Under the pieces are notes generated by a model, which was not told where the DNA came from, ran no database searches, and worked only from the letters and a program-made list of their open reading frames with translations. Positions 42,945 to 54,717 of a stretch of 64,000 nucleotides of DNA are shown piece after piece. The stretch comes from Branchinecta lynchi (taxonomy: Eukaryota > Arthropoda > Branchiopoda > Anostraca > Branchinectidae): positions 24,639,464 through 24,703,463 of the forward strand of contig JAKZAP010000007.1 of the NCBI GenBank assembly GCA_023053575.1. Direction: 5' to 3'. Position 1 is the first letter of the stretch. Every line of letters starts with the position of its first letter. The position numbers and the translations under genes are program-made.

Positions 42945-43710
42945 GAGGTCCAGGGCGTTCCGCTGGAACATTAGTTAAAGGTGTTATATCATAAGCCTTC
43001 TAGCACTTGCAACGTCTAGAACCGTCCCCACCCAAGACCCAAGATGAAGCCACGGCTCGATCCGAACGCTGGGTCATCTAGCGGCGCGGGTAGGAAGCGA
43101 CCGACATGGGGAGGATGGAATCATAGTTTGACTTCGGATTTAACAAAAGGTTTTTATTGTAGCAGGCATATGGAAAATGTGTAGAAAATTAAACTAATTA
43201 TTCGTATTATCGATTTCTTTAAGTATTTTGTTTTCTGTTTTTTCTTGTTAATTCCCGTAAGTCCAAAGAATTAAGGATGTAAACTAGATCACAGTAGTAG
43301 ACAAACGCCGTAAATTATGCTAAAATCGTTATAGTGATTTCTTGAAGATTCTGAAATTGAGCTTAATAATATTCAGCTTCCGAAACTAAAAAATGTCAAA
43401 CTGGCCGATGATTTCTTCTTCCGACATATCTAACAGTCCGCATGGGGATGTACTTAGTTGTTCTAACCCTCTTACACGCCACTCGATCTTCTTGAAGGTT
43501 CTAGTAATCTTTTGACAAGCGGCAGGAGATCAAAGAATAGTTAATTAGCAATGGCAGAACGGCGTTCAGGAGTGAATTGTGTTCAATTAATTTCTGGAGA
43601 ACGTTGGCTACCGTGAGGATATTGGGGGAAACAAAGGTAACAATGTGTTCGTAAAAATCCGACCCATCGAAAAATGGTGGTGTCTCCCACCTTCTCGGCC
43701 ACATGAATCA
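42945..43710 (-). repeat. Dispersed repeat H (copy 2) with coding-like segment
   Basis: This is the inverted counterpart of 10955-11590. On the minus strand a 67-codon frame at 43501-43704 reads VTFVSPNILTVANVLQKLIE and further. The downstream segment, in another frame, encodes SEEEIIGQFDIF, shared with the other copy. Two copies with a preserved coding-like core and diverged surroundings suggest a broken gene carried by an unidentified element. I do not recognise the protein. Confidence 0.45.
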
Positions 43711-43714
43711 AAGA

Positions 43715-44440
43715 CTTTAAACATCATCGCTCATCACCCGAAAATCGTCTTGTACTTCTCTAATTATTCCAGCTGGTGACGCACTTCCGGTCGGTCCTAA
43801 AGGAAAACCTCCGACACTCAAAAGAGTAAGAGTCCCATCAAATTGTCCCATCAAACCATTCCGAGTAGAGGGTATCACCATTCTTCTTTCGATCCTTTTT
43901 CCAGGGCGCTTGGCTGTTGTGGTAGTTAAGCTTTATCGCCCGTCACCCGACCATACTCGTATGATTCTTTAATTATTCCAAGACGTGACGGAATTCGGCT
44001 TACGTAATTGCAAGTTTATGATTGTCCGAAAGGTGGGCCTTTGTCATTAATGACAGTAAAAGTCCTTAAATTTTTATATTAACTGTCCCTTCAAACCATT
44101 CTGGATGGTGGGTATTACCGTCTGGGTAGCACATCCTTTGGATCCTTTTACGTCAAATTTTTTCTTTGAGATCACTGTTTGATTTTTTCTAAAGCGACAG
44201 TCCAGGGCGTTTCGCAACAGCAGTGGTTAAACTTTATCACCGACCAGCCCACTGTCGTCTCATATTCTTTAATTGTTACAAATACAAGACTATTCCGGCC
44301 ACCAAAAAGCAAATTTATGAGTGTCCGAAAGGCGGACCTCCGACATTAATGACAGTATGACTCCTTAAATTTTGATGTTAACTGTCCCGTCAAACCGTTT
44401 TGGGTAGTGGCTACGACCATTCATTTGGGTAGCATGTCCG
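43715..44440 (+). repeat. ~300 bp tandem repeat, three diverged units
   Basis: The phrases TCCAGGGCG, a TTAAGCTTTATC or TTAAACTTTATC, a TCTTTAATTATTCCA-like motif, TGTCCGAAAGG.GG and AAACCATTC recur with about 299 bp spacing (for example 43911 and 44210). The first CCAGGGCG at 42950 belongs to repeat H, so the array and repeat H may be parts of one larger element. No coding potential was seen. Confidence 0.55.
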
Positions 44441-44677
44441 ACACCATCCTATTTTACGGTACAAGAGTTTTGCATTAAAAGAACTGGAATTTTGCGAATG
44501 AATTAGTCATCAAGTCATGCAAATTGGATGGGGTGCAATCTTGAATGACGAATGGACTTCGTCAATTATTTTATTACTTCGGGGGAAGAGTTATAAGGAA
44601 GAGCCTACCGTAAAGTGTAAAACAAAAACACAAAGATAAGAAAACGAAGACACATACAAAATACGTACCCGCTTCTG

Positions 44678-45290
44678 ATGATGATGATGATTTTATTAAC
44701 GCACTTAAGAAGAGGAAAATAGTGCAGTATAGACAAATAAAAGAAAAAAATATACTGAGCTTTGAATAATGTAGTAAATGCACGAGATTCAAAAATTAAC
44801 ATTTAAACAAAAGAAAGAAAAGGGACTAATCGGGTCTGAAAAATCTTCTTCCTAGATGGAGTGTGGAGAAATGGCCAAGGGCAGAAACGTGAAGGTCCTG
44901 GGCAATTGAAGATAACTTTGCACAAGGGTCAGAGGGCAAAAAAGTTGCAGTTACACGAGAATTCCTATAACGTCGAGGAGGTACAAGAGAAATTTACAAT
45001 ATTTGAAATAATAAGTCTTGATACGTTTTAAATCTTTTAGCCTCAGAATACCAAAAATGCCGGAAAGGTTGCACACAGAGGGAGAAGAAAAACTATTATA
45101 TAATCAAGTAATTTTCAACAAGACAAGTAGAAGTCGACTCCGCGAGCCGTAGATATTCTAACGAAGCTTAGTCAAAACGGTATTGAGTCCTGTTGAAATC
45201 TGCCATCGTCCCCAAATGAGTAATGCTGAACCACAGCTTATCAATCTTGATAAGCTCTGAGCTGAACTAAACATTCGATTCAGACAAAGT
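44678..45290 (-). pseudogene. LINE ORF2 C-terminal fragment and 3' end with (ATC)n tail
   Basis: Read on the minus strand, broken frames encode YYFKYCKFLLYL, then sequence resembling the LINE A C-terminus, ending near 44840 and followed by ~150 bp of 3' untranslated sequence. The simple-repeat tail (ATC)n lies at 44678-44692. It is related to LINE A but has a different tail motif, hence a different subfamily. Confidence 0.6.
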
Positions 45291-45572
45291 CATTCTTCGA
45301 AAAAAAAAGATTCATCTCCCGTAAAATTAACGATTTCTTGTTGGCGATTTCCTGCCCTCCTAAGGTGAGGTCCGTTTTCTTCATTACAAATGAAAGCGCT
45401 GAAAACTCCAAAAGAATGAGCTCGGCCAGGAGAAAAGACAAACTCGTAATGCACGGTGTGGGAAACATATCTCAACTCTTTTCTGGTTATTAGAGTCAGC
45501 TAAAATCCAACTCGTCGGCAAAATAAATAAGAGCAACTGCACCGTCGTTAAAAACCGGACAAGCCAAGCAAA

Positions 45573-46845
45573 ACAAGACCAAAGGTTTCGATGGGATCCC
45601 AAAAATTCAATATCTGATCCAGACAACTGGGTCTTGTCTTAGCCAGACCCAGTCTTCGCCAGACTCCTTGAACATTTTTACAATTAAAATTCAGAAACAG
45701 ATTAAGGCCAAATAGCTAATCACCTGAGAAAACCAAGTTCAGATTTGGATTCAGCATGTGTGTTTACCCCTATAAGTCATATCTGTTTTGACAAAAACTT
45801 CCTGCCACTTCTGCCAATTTCCCGGTTCCGGCCGAACTCCAGAACTACTTGTCCGGCGAAAAAACAAAGCTCAAAGACGAAATCAGGGTATCTTCTTTCC
45901 CCAGTAATGAACATCTAATCAACTTCAAATAGAAATTTAGCTTATAACAAATTTTCCGATTCCAGCCGGATTCCGGTCGAACTATATGTCTGGGTAAAAT
46001 ACGATTGTCAAACAGGGACTCAGCATCTCTTCTTACCCCTAAATCGCTTATCTAATCAACTAGAAATAAAACTTTGACTTCCAACAGTTTTCCGGTTTTG
46101 GCCGGATTCCGGACGAACTACATGTCCGGGTAGAAACTTGTTTTCACACAAGTGTTCAGCATGTCTTCTTGCCCTAAATCGAACATCCAATCAACTCCAA
46201 ATTAAACTTTTAATTTTGACAAACTTTCCGGTTTGGGCCGGATTCCGGTCGAAATACTTGTCCGTCGAGAAAATAGTTTTCACCATCGTCTTCAGCATGT
46301 CTCCCTACCTCTAAATCGAACATTTAATCAACTTCAAATAAAACTTTTCCTTTCAACAAACTTTCCGGTTTGGGCCGGATTCCGGGCGAAATACTTGTCC
46401 ATCGAGAAAATAGTTTTCACCATCGTCTTCAGCATGTCTTCCTACCCCTAAATCGAACATCTAATCAATTTCAAAGAAAAATTTTACTTTCAACAAACTT
46501 TCCGGTTTGGGCCGGATTCCGGGCGAACTACTTGTCCGATGACAAAATGGTTTTCATCATCGTGTTCAGCATGTCTTCTTACCCCATAATCGACTATCAC
46601 ATTAGCTGTTTCAAAATATTTTGTTTGTCCCTTAATTTCAATCCCCTCCCCCACCCCTAAACGTTGAGCTACAAAGCCCATCTACGAACTTGACTGGTCC
46701 GACGACCCAACGAACCTTCTCACCAAGTTTCATCAAAATATCTCATTCCCTTCGAGAGTTATCGTGCTTACAGACGGACGGACGGACGGACGGACGGACG
46801 GACACTTACTTTATCCTTCCACTTACGTTTTGGGATCCCAAAAAG
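45573..46845 (-). mobile_element. Family-A pearl-like element (inverted copy)
   Basis: The right end AACAAGACCAAAGGTTTCG is at 45573 and the left end ACTTACGTTTTGGGATCCC at about 46821-46845. Between them are core units with 137 bp spacing (46233, 46370), a left arm with CCCCTCCCCCACCCC, and a GACGGACGGACGG microsatellite. Unit order and divergence gradient mirror the 37.7-39.2 kb copy, so both arose from similar source elements and not from local duplication of a single unit. Confidence 0.8.
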
Positions 46846-46902
46846 GGTTACGAGACAGAACTACTGGCCTACCACGACTATTCAAAAATGAAACATTCAT
46901 GA

Positions 46903-47045
46903 CAGGCTCGTATCCAGGAATTTATTTTGAGGGGGGGGGGGGTCTGCGGGTCGCACAAAAAGTAAAAACAAGACAAAGATCAGAGGTAAAAGTCTATAAA
47001 AATGAGTATTTTTGTATGTTTCGGGGGGGGGGGGCAGGCTGCCAC
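46903..47045. mobile_element. hAT1 MITE, one-ended copy
   Basis: The left end CAGGCTCGTATCCAGGAATT, a G run, GTCTGCGGGTCGCACAAAAA and AAATGAGTATTTTTGTATGT match the hAT1 MITE in inverted order. The right terminus after the second G run is lost (CAGGCTGCCACC), and no target duplication was found. Confidence 0.6.
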
Positions 47046-48690
47046 CAATGAAAATTAGTTTTGCAACAACCGACGCGAGTTCTAATGGGGTTCCAAAGCA
47101 TCTTGCATGAATTTTTATGTGTTTAAGAAGAACTCCTTTAGATCTCTTGGAACCTGACCTTCGATATAGCTCTAAACACTTTTCTGTCGCACCTGTTTAA
47201 AATGCGGCAATCGAATTAACCAGAAGTGCTTGAAGAGAGAATATCTGAATTTATTATGGCACATCTTCTCAGTGACACATGAGCATTAATTTCGCAGTCT
47301 CAGGGACCTAAAATTTAATACCGTTCTGATATTTTTTTTTTTTTTGCACTTGTTCAAATGCGACAACTGAAGTTCAAGTTAAAGTTTTTTTTAATTTGTT
47401 ACAATTACTACACATTAAACCAGCACTAGAGAATAAAATATGTACATTCAGTGCTTGCTAATAATTATACCTTAACTACAATAACTTCGTAACCATAAGT
47501 GCTTTAAGAGGGAATATCTGAATTTAATATGGCACTTCTTCTCAGTGATTCACGTGCTCGCACTAAATCCACAACAGAAGAAAGTACTGAGCTTGGATAC
47601 AGTTCCAAGCCTGTCCATACATATTACAAATAATTTATATACATAACTTAAATGTGGATATTTAATATAATGCAGTAACTGAAGAGTTGAATTTCTAATT
47701 AATTACCCTCCCCTCTTAAAATTCTCTAATTGAGTACTATCTCAGGTATATGAACTTTAACAGAATTTTAAAAATTTTCGGTCGCACCTAATTTAAAGAA
47801 CGCAAGAGTATATTACCTGAGTTTAGTACGGCGTTCGTATTATTTATCCATCAATCAACACTAGCAAACCTAACAAATCTGAACTTCGATTGAGTTATCA
47901 TGGAGCTTCAAAGTAACAAATCTCCAAGTCTCAATTTGATACAGTTTCAAACATTTTTCTATCGGAGTCGACTAAAATCAGGCACGGTAGAGCATGACAC
48001 AGTATAGGAGGCACAAGTACTAAATGGAGGCACGAAAACTAAAAGGGCCGTTTCAGGCTTCCGAGTGAGTGGCAGGAACAAAGCTCTAACGTGCCTTCTT
48101 TTAGGCTCTGGAGTTACGAACTCTCACTTACTTATTTACTTTTACTACCTACTCGATCCCTTTCCTGTCGACTATTTTACTGTATGAATATCAAAGCAAG
48201 ATTACATACCGACTCTCTAATAGGGGAAATGATAATAGGGGTAATTGTGAGCTGTCAAATTAGTCAAACCCTACTTGGCAGAGATTAAAAAAGTCCTTCT
48301 TTACTTCTACTACTTCCCAATCTTTATTTTTTATTACTCATGCCTCCTGCGTCATGCCGTGCCTCTTTTAGTCGATCATTTTCCTGTCGACAATTTTACT
48401 GTATGAATATCAATGCAAGATTACACTACCTGAGATTAATACGGTGTTCTTTCTTACTAATCCATCTATTCACACTAGTTCTACAACAAACGACACACTT
48501 CTGAACTTAGATTCAGTTCTAACGGGGTTTCAAAATCACAGACCTCCGGGTCGGGCGTTCTCAGAGCCGCCCTTCTCCGTTCGTCGAGTCGTTCCAGCAG
48601 CCGACGGAAACGTTCTGTCCAAAAATTGGTTCCGGGTGCTAAATAAAAGCTTAGGGAAATGCTAATAGAGGTAATTATGAGCTGTCAAAT
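47046..48690 (+). repeat. Degenerate satellite with embedded MULE-like fragment
   Basis: Recurring phrases are GTGCTT.AAGAG.GAATATCTGAATTTA, ATGGCAC(A/T)TCTTCTCAGTGA, TTCTGTCGCACCTGTTTAAA and CTCACACTAG.TCTACAACA, spaced irregularly by about 190-300 bp. Segment 47970-48405 has ends GGAGTCGACTAAAATCAGG and CTCTTTTAGTCGATC, similar to the MULE-like MITE at 59.96 kb, with a duplicated TGTATGAATATCAA.GCAAG (48182 and 48402). Short frames here have no support. Confidence 0.5.
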
Positions 48691-48769
48691 TAGTCAAACC
48701 CCACTTGGCAGAGATTAAAAAAATCATGGTTTTCTTGGTCTTAAGACGGCACGAGAAAGTGCAGAAAAT

Positions 48770-49200
48770 ACATTTTGCGAGAAACTGAAGTTAATAGTTG
48801 CGTTTTTGCAGATTCTATGGTATCGGTTACCACGGTAACTGGATCTGCAATTAGTTGTTTCTGCAGTAATCATGGTATCTGAAATACGGTTTCTCTACAA
48901 AAACGACAATTGGCGAAATTTCGCTTGTCGAAGTCATCCCAAAAGAAAAACTGATATTCAGTAGCATCACTAAGTGCCAAATTACTTTCCCACCAATTTG
49001 ACAAAATTCATGAAAGTGAGATGACTTTTCTAGATACCGCACGATTAGTTACCACGGTCGGACCGTGGTATTTGAATATCAGATACCACGATAACTGCAA
49101 TAACGCCTTTTGACCGTGGTATCAGATACCATGAAAACCACAAAAACGACTTTAGACCGTGGTATCAGATACCATGGTATATGCAAATACACAACTAATG
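48770..49200. repeat. Palindrome-rich GGTATC/GATACC array
   Basis: The motif GTGGTATCAGATACCATGG and variants occur at least five times (around 48810, 48870, 49065, 49110 and 49165), often as GACCGTGGTATCAGATACC followed by AAAACGAC. The core is a near-perfect inverted repeat (GGTATC, 1 bp, GATACC). The outer parts of the region are also inverted (CTATGGTATCGG and CCATGGTATATG). It may be an unclassified short TIR element with internal palindromes. Confidence 0.5.
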
Positions 49201-49587
49201 GTAATGATAATGAGGGGGGGGATGTTCGAGGTCAAGTTATCAAGACGACGTCATAAGAAAGATTACATTTCTGTGGTCCTAAAATGACATGAGAAATAGG
49301 TAATCAACTTCGTGGTTGGAAAAGAAATGTATTACTTAAAAAAAAAGAATAGCGTGTCTGGTAGTCGGCACACATTTTTCTTGATGTCAGCTCTAGATAT
49401 TTTGGCTTTTTCAAACTCTTCCTTAGCACTTTTATACTTAGTTGCACAACTATAGTCGAGATATGCCTCTTTGATCAGTGCAGTTTGGGGCAAACGGTAA
49501 AATAATGATTTCGGGGTAAAATAGTTACCGTTCGGGATAAAATAATCACCCAAACACCCATTTCAGGTCATCCTAGAAACCTTTAAT

Positions 49588-49867
49588 CAGAGGCGTTACT
49601 AGCCAAGATGTTTGGGAAGGGTGGCAAGGTATTTACCAACTGGCTGGTCATTTTTACCGACTGTTTTTTGCAGGAAACCCGACTGTTTTGAATAAAAACT
49701 ACTATTTTGACGCAAAATCGACTGATTTTCAGAAAGAAACAGTTGTTTTGAAGAAAAAAATGAAACACCCTCCCCCCCCAATGTTGTCAGCCAGCTGGTA
49801 AAAAATAACCGAGTCGGCGCGAAGTCAATTTTTCTTAAAAACGGTCGATTTTTCGTAAAATTAGTCA
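49588..49867. mobile_element. hAT2 MITE, rearranged head-to-head remnant
   Basis: The left half (49588-49765) starts CAGAGGCGTTACTAGCC and proceeds in the normal direction. From about 49770 the sequence is inverted relative to the family order (GCCAGCTGGTAAAAAATAACC then GAGTCGGCGCGAAG). The right terminus is missing where the LINE begins. It results from an inversion or from joining of two copies. Confidence 0.6.
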
Positions 49868-51175
49868 TTCTCCATTCTCAACATGCTTTGGCGATTTTTC
49901 TTGATGTTGCCAAGGCGTTTGACACCGTAAATCATTCTTTGCTTCTTGCAAAACTTAAGTCTTACGGATTTTCAACACAAGCTGTTAATTTTTTTGCATC
50001 TTATCTTTCTGGGAGACGACTAGAATGTGTTGATAAATCCCGTGATCTTCGTTCAGATACTTTCCAGATTAACTACGGAGTACCTCAGGGCTCTGTCCTT
50101 GGGCCTATTCTATTTCTTCTTTTTATAAATGATTTACCGGAAGTTTTGCCTCTTTGTAAAATTATAATGTTTGCTGATGATGTAGTAATTTTTTCTTCTC
50201 ACCGGGACCTAGCAGTTCTTTTCCAGAACCTTGAAAGCACGTTACTAGCTGTATCTGATTGGTACTCAAGGAATTTACTAGCTCTTAACGAGAAAAAATG
50301 CCAATATATGTTATTTTCGCGTACTGGATCAGTCAGTTCAGATAGCTTCTCTCTTTTGTTAAATGGTCTTGAATTAAAAAGGGTTGATCAGTTTAAATAC
50401 CTTGGTGTAATTTTAGATGAAAATTTGTCGTTTCATAAACATGTGAAAACACTATCGTTAAAAATTTCCCGAAATATTGGTATGCTATCACGTCTTCGTT
50501 ATTTTTTTCCTAAAAATATTCTAAAATCAATTTATTATTCTTTTGTCCACCCATATTTTCTTTATTGTATTTCTGTTTGGGCTTCTACCTTTTCATCTGT
50601 ATTTAAACCTCTCCAAATACTCCAGAATAAAGCAATGAGGATTCTTTTTAATGTTGAATACAGATCTTCAGTTAGACACATATATGGGACTTCAGGAATA
50701 TATTCCTTGGATCAACTTCATACAATTTCTATTTCTAATATTTGCCATGATTATCTATACAATAGTTTACCTTCAAATTTCTCTGGTATTTTTCCAACTA
50801 ATTCCCAATTTCATAATTATCCAACCACTCATCGTTCAGATTTTTCGTGCGAATTTCGCCCTACGTCAAGAGCGAGTTTCAGCATCCGTCACACTGGGCC
50901 AAAAATCTGGAACTCAATTCCAGTATCAGTGCGAGAATGTAGCAATAAGCGACAGTTTCTAAAATTACTGAAAAAAATTTTTACGACGCGTAGTTGAGCA
51001 ATTTCTTTTGTTTTTGTTCTCTTTTTGTTGATGTAAAAATGTAGTTAGAAGACGGCTTTTTATTTTATTTTCGTTGTGCAACATTGTCAGTGCTAAAGTA
51101 TGCCACCACGCATGTGCACTGGTCCGTGATTTTTATCTATGTTTGTTGTAATTAAATACTACTACTACTACTACT
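49868..51175 (+). mobile_element. 5'-truncated LINE B with (TAC)n tail
   Basis: The coding frame starts abruptly after hAT2 sequence and ends at 50997. About 155 bp of 3' untranslated sequence and a (TAC)n tail at 51157-51175 follow. 5' truncation with a simple-repeat tail is the normal product of target-primed reverse transcription. It lacks the endonuclease and the fingers of the polymerase, so it cannot move by itself. Confidence 0.85.
49888..50997 (+). pseudogene. LINE B reverse transcriptase, C-terminal part, frame intact
   Basis: Residues from the first Met show FLDVAKAFDTV (4-14; palm motif A with Asp6), GVPQGSVLGPILF (64-76; motif B) and FADDVVIFSS (95-104; motif C with the catalytic Asp pair). 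Thumb-like KYLGVILDENLSFHKHV and the C-terminal HTGPKIWNSIPVSVRE complete it. Open reading continues upstream of the Met to about 49868. There are no stops or frameshifts over 369 codons, which suggests a recent insertion. CR1/jockey-like by the GVPQGS/FADD pattern. The fragment lacks the N-terminal half of ORF2. Confidence 0.88.
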
Positions 51176-51540
51176 CCTCTTGGCTTAATAGTAGTCATTT
51201 TCGTCACAGCAAATGGGTAGAATGGCACCCAAGTTAGGCAACTGCTCAAAGTCATGTCTGTTTCATTATTTATCGGGTAAAAATAGAAAATTTATGAATA
51301 GTCAATCGCATTGAAGAAAATTTATTTAATATCTTTAAAGACTGATACGTTAATTTAAATTAGTATTATAATCCTATAAAATTAAGTAAATAATGTCGTA
51401 ATCCCATTTTATTCTCGTCGACACGGATTAAGCCTTTCTATTTCTACTCCGTTGTCGAATCTTTAAACGACATAAGACATTTTTTTTTTTACTTGTTACG
51501 GATTTCCGCTTTCGTATCGATTCACTAATGTCACCAGCAC
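51176..51540. other. Unassigned interval
   Basis: Nothing recognised; a T run occurs at 51481-51490. Confidence 0.3.
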
Positions 51541-51825
51541 ACCCCTAATCGACTTAAAAAAATCCTTTTTGTCCTTATTCCGATTGAACTGCTTGTCCGA
51601 AGAGAAGATAAAGCTAAAACATTGCTTCAGCAGTTGTCTTACCCTATTATCAAAACCTTTAATGGACCTCCGCAAAACTTTTAGTTTTACCATTTTACCG
51701 GTTTGGGCCGTATTCCGGCAAAACTACTTATCGGGAAAGTAAAAAAAATCAACTATGGGTTTAACAATCCCATTTACCTCCAGATCAATTATCTCACCAA
51801 CGTTCTGGGATCCAAAAAACGCATA
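51541..51825 (-). mobile_element. Family-A element, highly diverged left part
   Basis: GAACTGCTTGTCCG, GGTTTGGGCCGTATTCCGGC and AACTACTTATCGGG match family-A core units. CTGGGATCCAAAAAACGC near 51808-51825 resembles the GGGATCCC terminus. Much of the arm and the microsatellite are missing. Confidence 0.5.
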
Positions 51826-51954
51826 AGAGTTCCTTTGGCAATAAACAGTGAAAACCAGTTGATCCCCAAACAAGCAGAAATGCTAAACTAGATATATATC
51901 AAATCTGTACCAAACTTACCATCAATCATTCAAATACCTTAATGGTCAGTCAAG

Positions 51955-52191
51955 GAACAACTCTGACTGTCCAGATCTCTATAACAATTTATCCATTCAC
52001 GGTACGTCAGTTAATTATCAAACTATATCGAATCCTGAAAGATTGTAGGAAAATAATGATGATCGTTTGATGGTTTGGTTACTTCAAATCTGAGCTGAGA
52101 GAAATAATTCTTGATGGACTTAAATCGGAAACAAAACGTTTAAAAGTTTTTGTTTGTTTGCTTTTTTAAGCGTTTCGAATAACATAAAGTA
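51955..52191. repeat. Flanking repeat shared with 56.9-57.2 kb
   Basis: CTGTCCAGATCTCTATAACAA (51977-52000) matches 56945-56970 in the same direction. AATCCTGAAAGATTGTAGGA and CAAATCTGAG...CGGAAACA match 57075-57210 in the opposite direction and lead straight into the family-B 5' end at both loci. The shared block may be the real, longer 5' end of some family-B elements. Confidence 0.5.
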
Positions 52192-52462
52192 AAGCTAGAA
52201 GTTCATATGGAACTTGCAAGGCTGATTAAGAGGATAAAAGTAGGAATTTGCAAATTCCTGGATTTGTTGTGATCATTTGTAAGCAAAACCCTTGAGACAA
52301 GAATGATGATGTACCCTTAGAAGTCACGAGAATGTGTCGTTTGGTAAAAAGGATTTTATTTTTGGACTTGGCTTTGGTGATGCGCACTTTAAGGACGCTA
52401 GAAATTCATCTGGAATCAAAACCCTTGAGGCAAAAATGATCCTGGGCCTTTAGGGTCATGAA

Positions 52463-52653
52463 TAGGCCCGTATCAAGGAATTTATTCCGGGGGGGTTTTG
52501 CCTTTCGGAGGGGGTTTTTGCCTGCGGGTCGGACAAAAAAGTACAAAAAAGACATGAGATCAGAGGGAAAAGCCTATAAAAATGATTATTTTTGTATGTT
52601 TCAGAGGACGGGGGGGGGGGTCAACCTCCTAACCCCCCCTGGATACGGCCCTG
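52463..52653. mobile_element. hAT1 MITE (copy 3), 191 bp
   Basis: Ends TAGGCCCGTATCAAGG and CCTGGATACGGCCCTG are inverted repeats (first base C-to-T changed). The exact 8 bp duplication GTCATGAA flanks it (52455-52462 and 52654-52661). The interior is the family's TTGCCTGCGGGTCGGAC and AATGATTATTTTTGTATGT, with G runs beside both ends. It is inverted relative to the 12.8 and 41.3 kb copies. Confidence 0.87.
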
Positions 52654-53906
52654 GTCATGAATATATAAGGTTTGGTGAAAAGTATATTTTGTACTTTTCG
52701 GTTAAGATGCGCACTTGACGGGTACTAGAAATTCATTTCTAAGCAGAACTATTAAGGCAAAAATTATCTTGGGCTCATGGGATCATGAAAATGTAGATTT
52801 TTCTTGAAATAATGTTTGTATTTTGCGGAGGGATGGATAGGCCTACTTTAAGGAAGGTAGGATCTGAGAAGTGAAAATTTCTAAGACAATCTTGTCGGAG
52901 GCAAGAAGTCAATGTTGAAGGAAAGTTTTGTCGTCCTATAGCACTTCTGGAATTACCTTAAATCGCCATCACCGGGTCGAGACCCCCTCCCCCCAACTCC
53001 TCCCAGAGTGCCCTAATCCAGTCCGGTTCTGTAACTCATGTATCTAGGGCTTTTGCGTGTTCCCGCACCAAGTGTCTACCCAATCATTACATTAAAAGAT
53101 TGTCAACAAAATTCCGCCCCCCCCCCTAACTCACCCACATTGATCGGATCCTGCCCACACTTGAAATGGGGCATCTGAGACATGAGTTCTTTCCAAATAT
53201 TAAGTTTCATTAAGATCCGATCACCCCTTAAACCGTTGGACATACCTCAAGATTCCGGATTCCCCCTCCCTCCCTCCACCCACGATGGTCAAATCGGAGA
53301 AACCGACTGTTTTTAAGCTAAAACTGTCAACTCCGATATGCCTGCCAAGTTTCATCGTTCTAGAACATGTGTAAGCATCTTAATTCGGGATCATCGGAAT
53401 TCCGGAACCCTCCCTCCAACTCCCCCCACAGTGCTCGGATCCAGTCTGATCTTTTCAACTATGTATCTAGGGCTTGTGCTTATTCTTCCCACCAAGTTTC
53501 ATCCCGATCCATCCACTCTGAACATGTTACATGATTCCCGGTTCCGCAAAGTCACCGGATCCATTCCGGACTTGAAGTGTGACATCTGAGACACGAGGTC
53601 TTTCCGAATATCAAGTTTCATCAAGACCCGATTCCCGTTCAAAGGTATAAATACGTCAATATTTCGGATTCGCCCTCCCTCCACTCCACCACGGTGGTCG
53701 GATCGGGGAAGTGACTGTTTCTAAGTTAGTTTGGTCGGGTCCCTAATACGCCTACCAAGTTTCATCGTCCTAGCACATGTGTAAGCCTCTTAAGTCGGGA
53801 TCAACGGAATTCAGAAACCCTCCCTCCAACTCCTCCCACAGGGCTGGGATCCGGTCCGGTCTTGTCAGCTATGTATCTAGGGCTTGTGCTTCTTCTTCCC
53901 ACCAAG

Positions 53907-54717
53907 CAGTGCTTCCACTTCTACTGTATTTCAAAGTAGAATACTTTATTTTCGAACATTCTACTTTTTTATTTTCTAATCTACTTTACTACTTTATTTC
54001 TACTGTTTTTGGCCTTTTGATACTTTTGTCTGCGTCTTAATTTTGTCTGCGACACACTGCGGTTTGGATATCAATCTGGTTTTGTATAAAAATTCTCTCA
54101 ATTTATCCACAAAAGAGGCTGATGTTATAATTTTGTTTGGCCTGCGGCGCACATTTTAACCGAATAACAAATTATTTAAGCAGAAAACGGGCTGATTGTA
54201 ATCACACAGTTGTGCTCTCTACCAAAATCTTCGTATTATTTTTAGCAGAAAACAGGGTAAAATTTTGCCGATTTTAAAAACGTCGCACATTTTGAACACA
54301 ATCTGGTTTTGTGCCTCAGTGTTTTAGCAGAAAAAAGGATTTTTTTTTTTCAGAATATATGCCTGCGGTGCACAGATTTAACACAATGCTTGACTAAAAT
54401 ATATGTAATTTTTGGAGAAAACAGGGTGATCTAAAAAAAAAAATTCCCTGCGGCGCACAGTTTCAACAAAATATGGGTTTATCTTAGAAATACCATATTT
54501 TATAAGAAAAGAATATTTTTCTTTACTTTTTAAGTTATTCCTGAAGGGAAGGGTTGAAAATAAATGGGCTCATTAAGCATTGACGTATGAAACAACGGAC
54601 CTGGCCCTGGTGATTGCATTAACTACTTTTTTATTATTATTGTCGAAATCTACTTTTATCTACTTTATTTTGAAGAGGCTGCTACTTTGTTTTAGAGAGG
54701 GTCGAGTGGAAGCACTG
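53907..54717. mobile_element. hAT3 element, 811 bp, with preserved empty site nearby
   Basis: Termini CAGTGCTTCCACT and AGTGGAAGCACTG are perfect inverted repeats, flanked by the exact 8 bp duplication CCACCAAG (53899-53906 and 54718-54725). The uninterrupted sequence CCCACCAAGTTCCCACC exists at about 55541-55557 in the next repeat unit and shows the pre-insertion site. The interior is AT-rich, with CTACTTTA near both ends and repeats of CTGCGGCGCACA and AGCAGAAAACAGGG spaced about 110 bp. No transposase frame is present, so it is non-autonomous. Confidence 0.9.
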
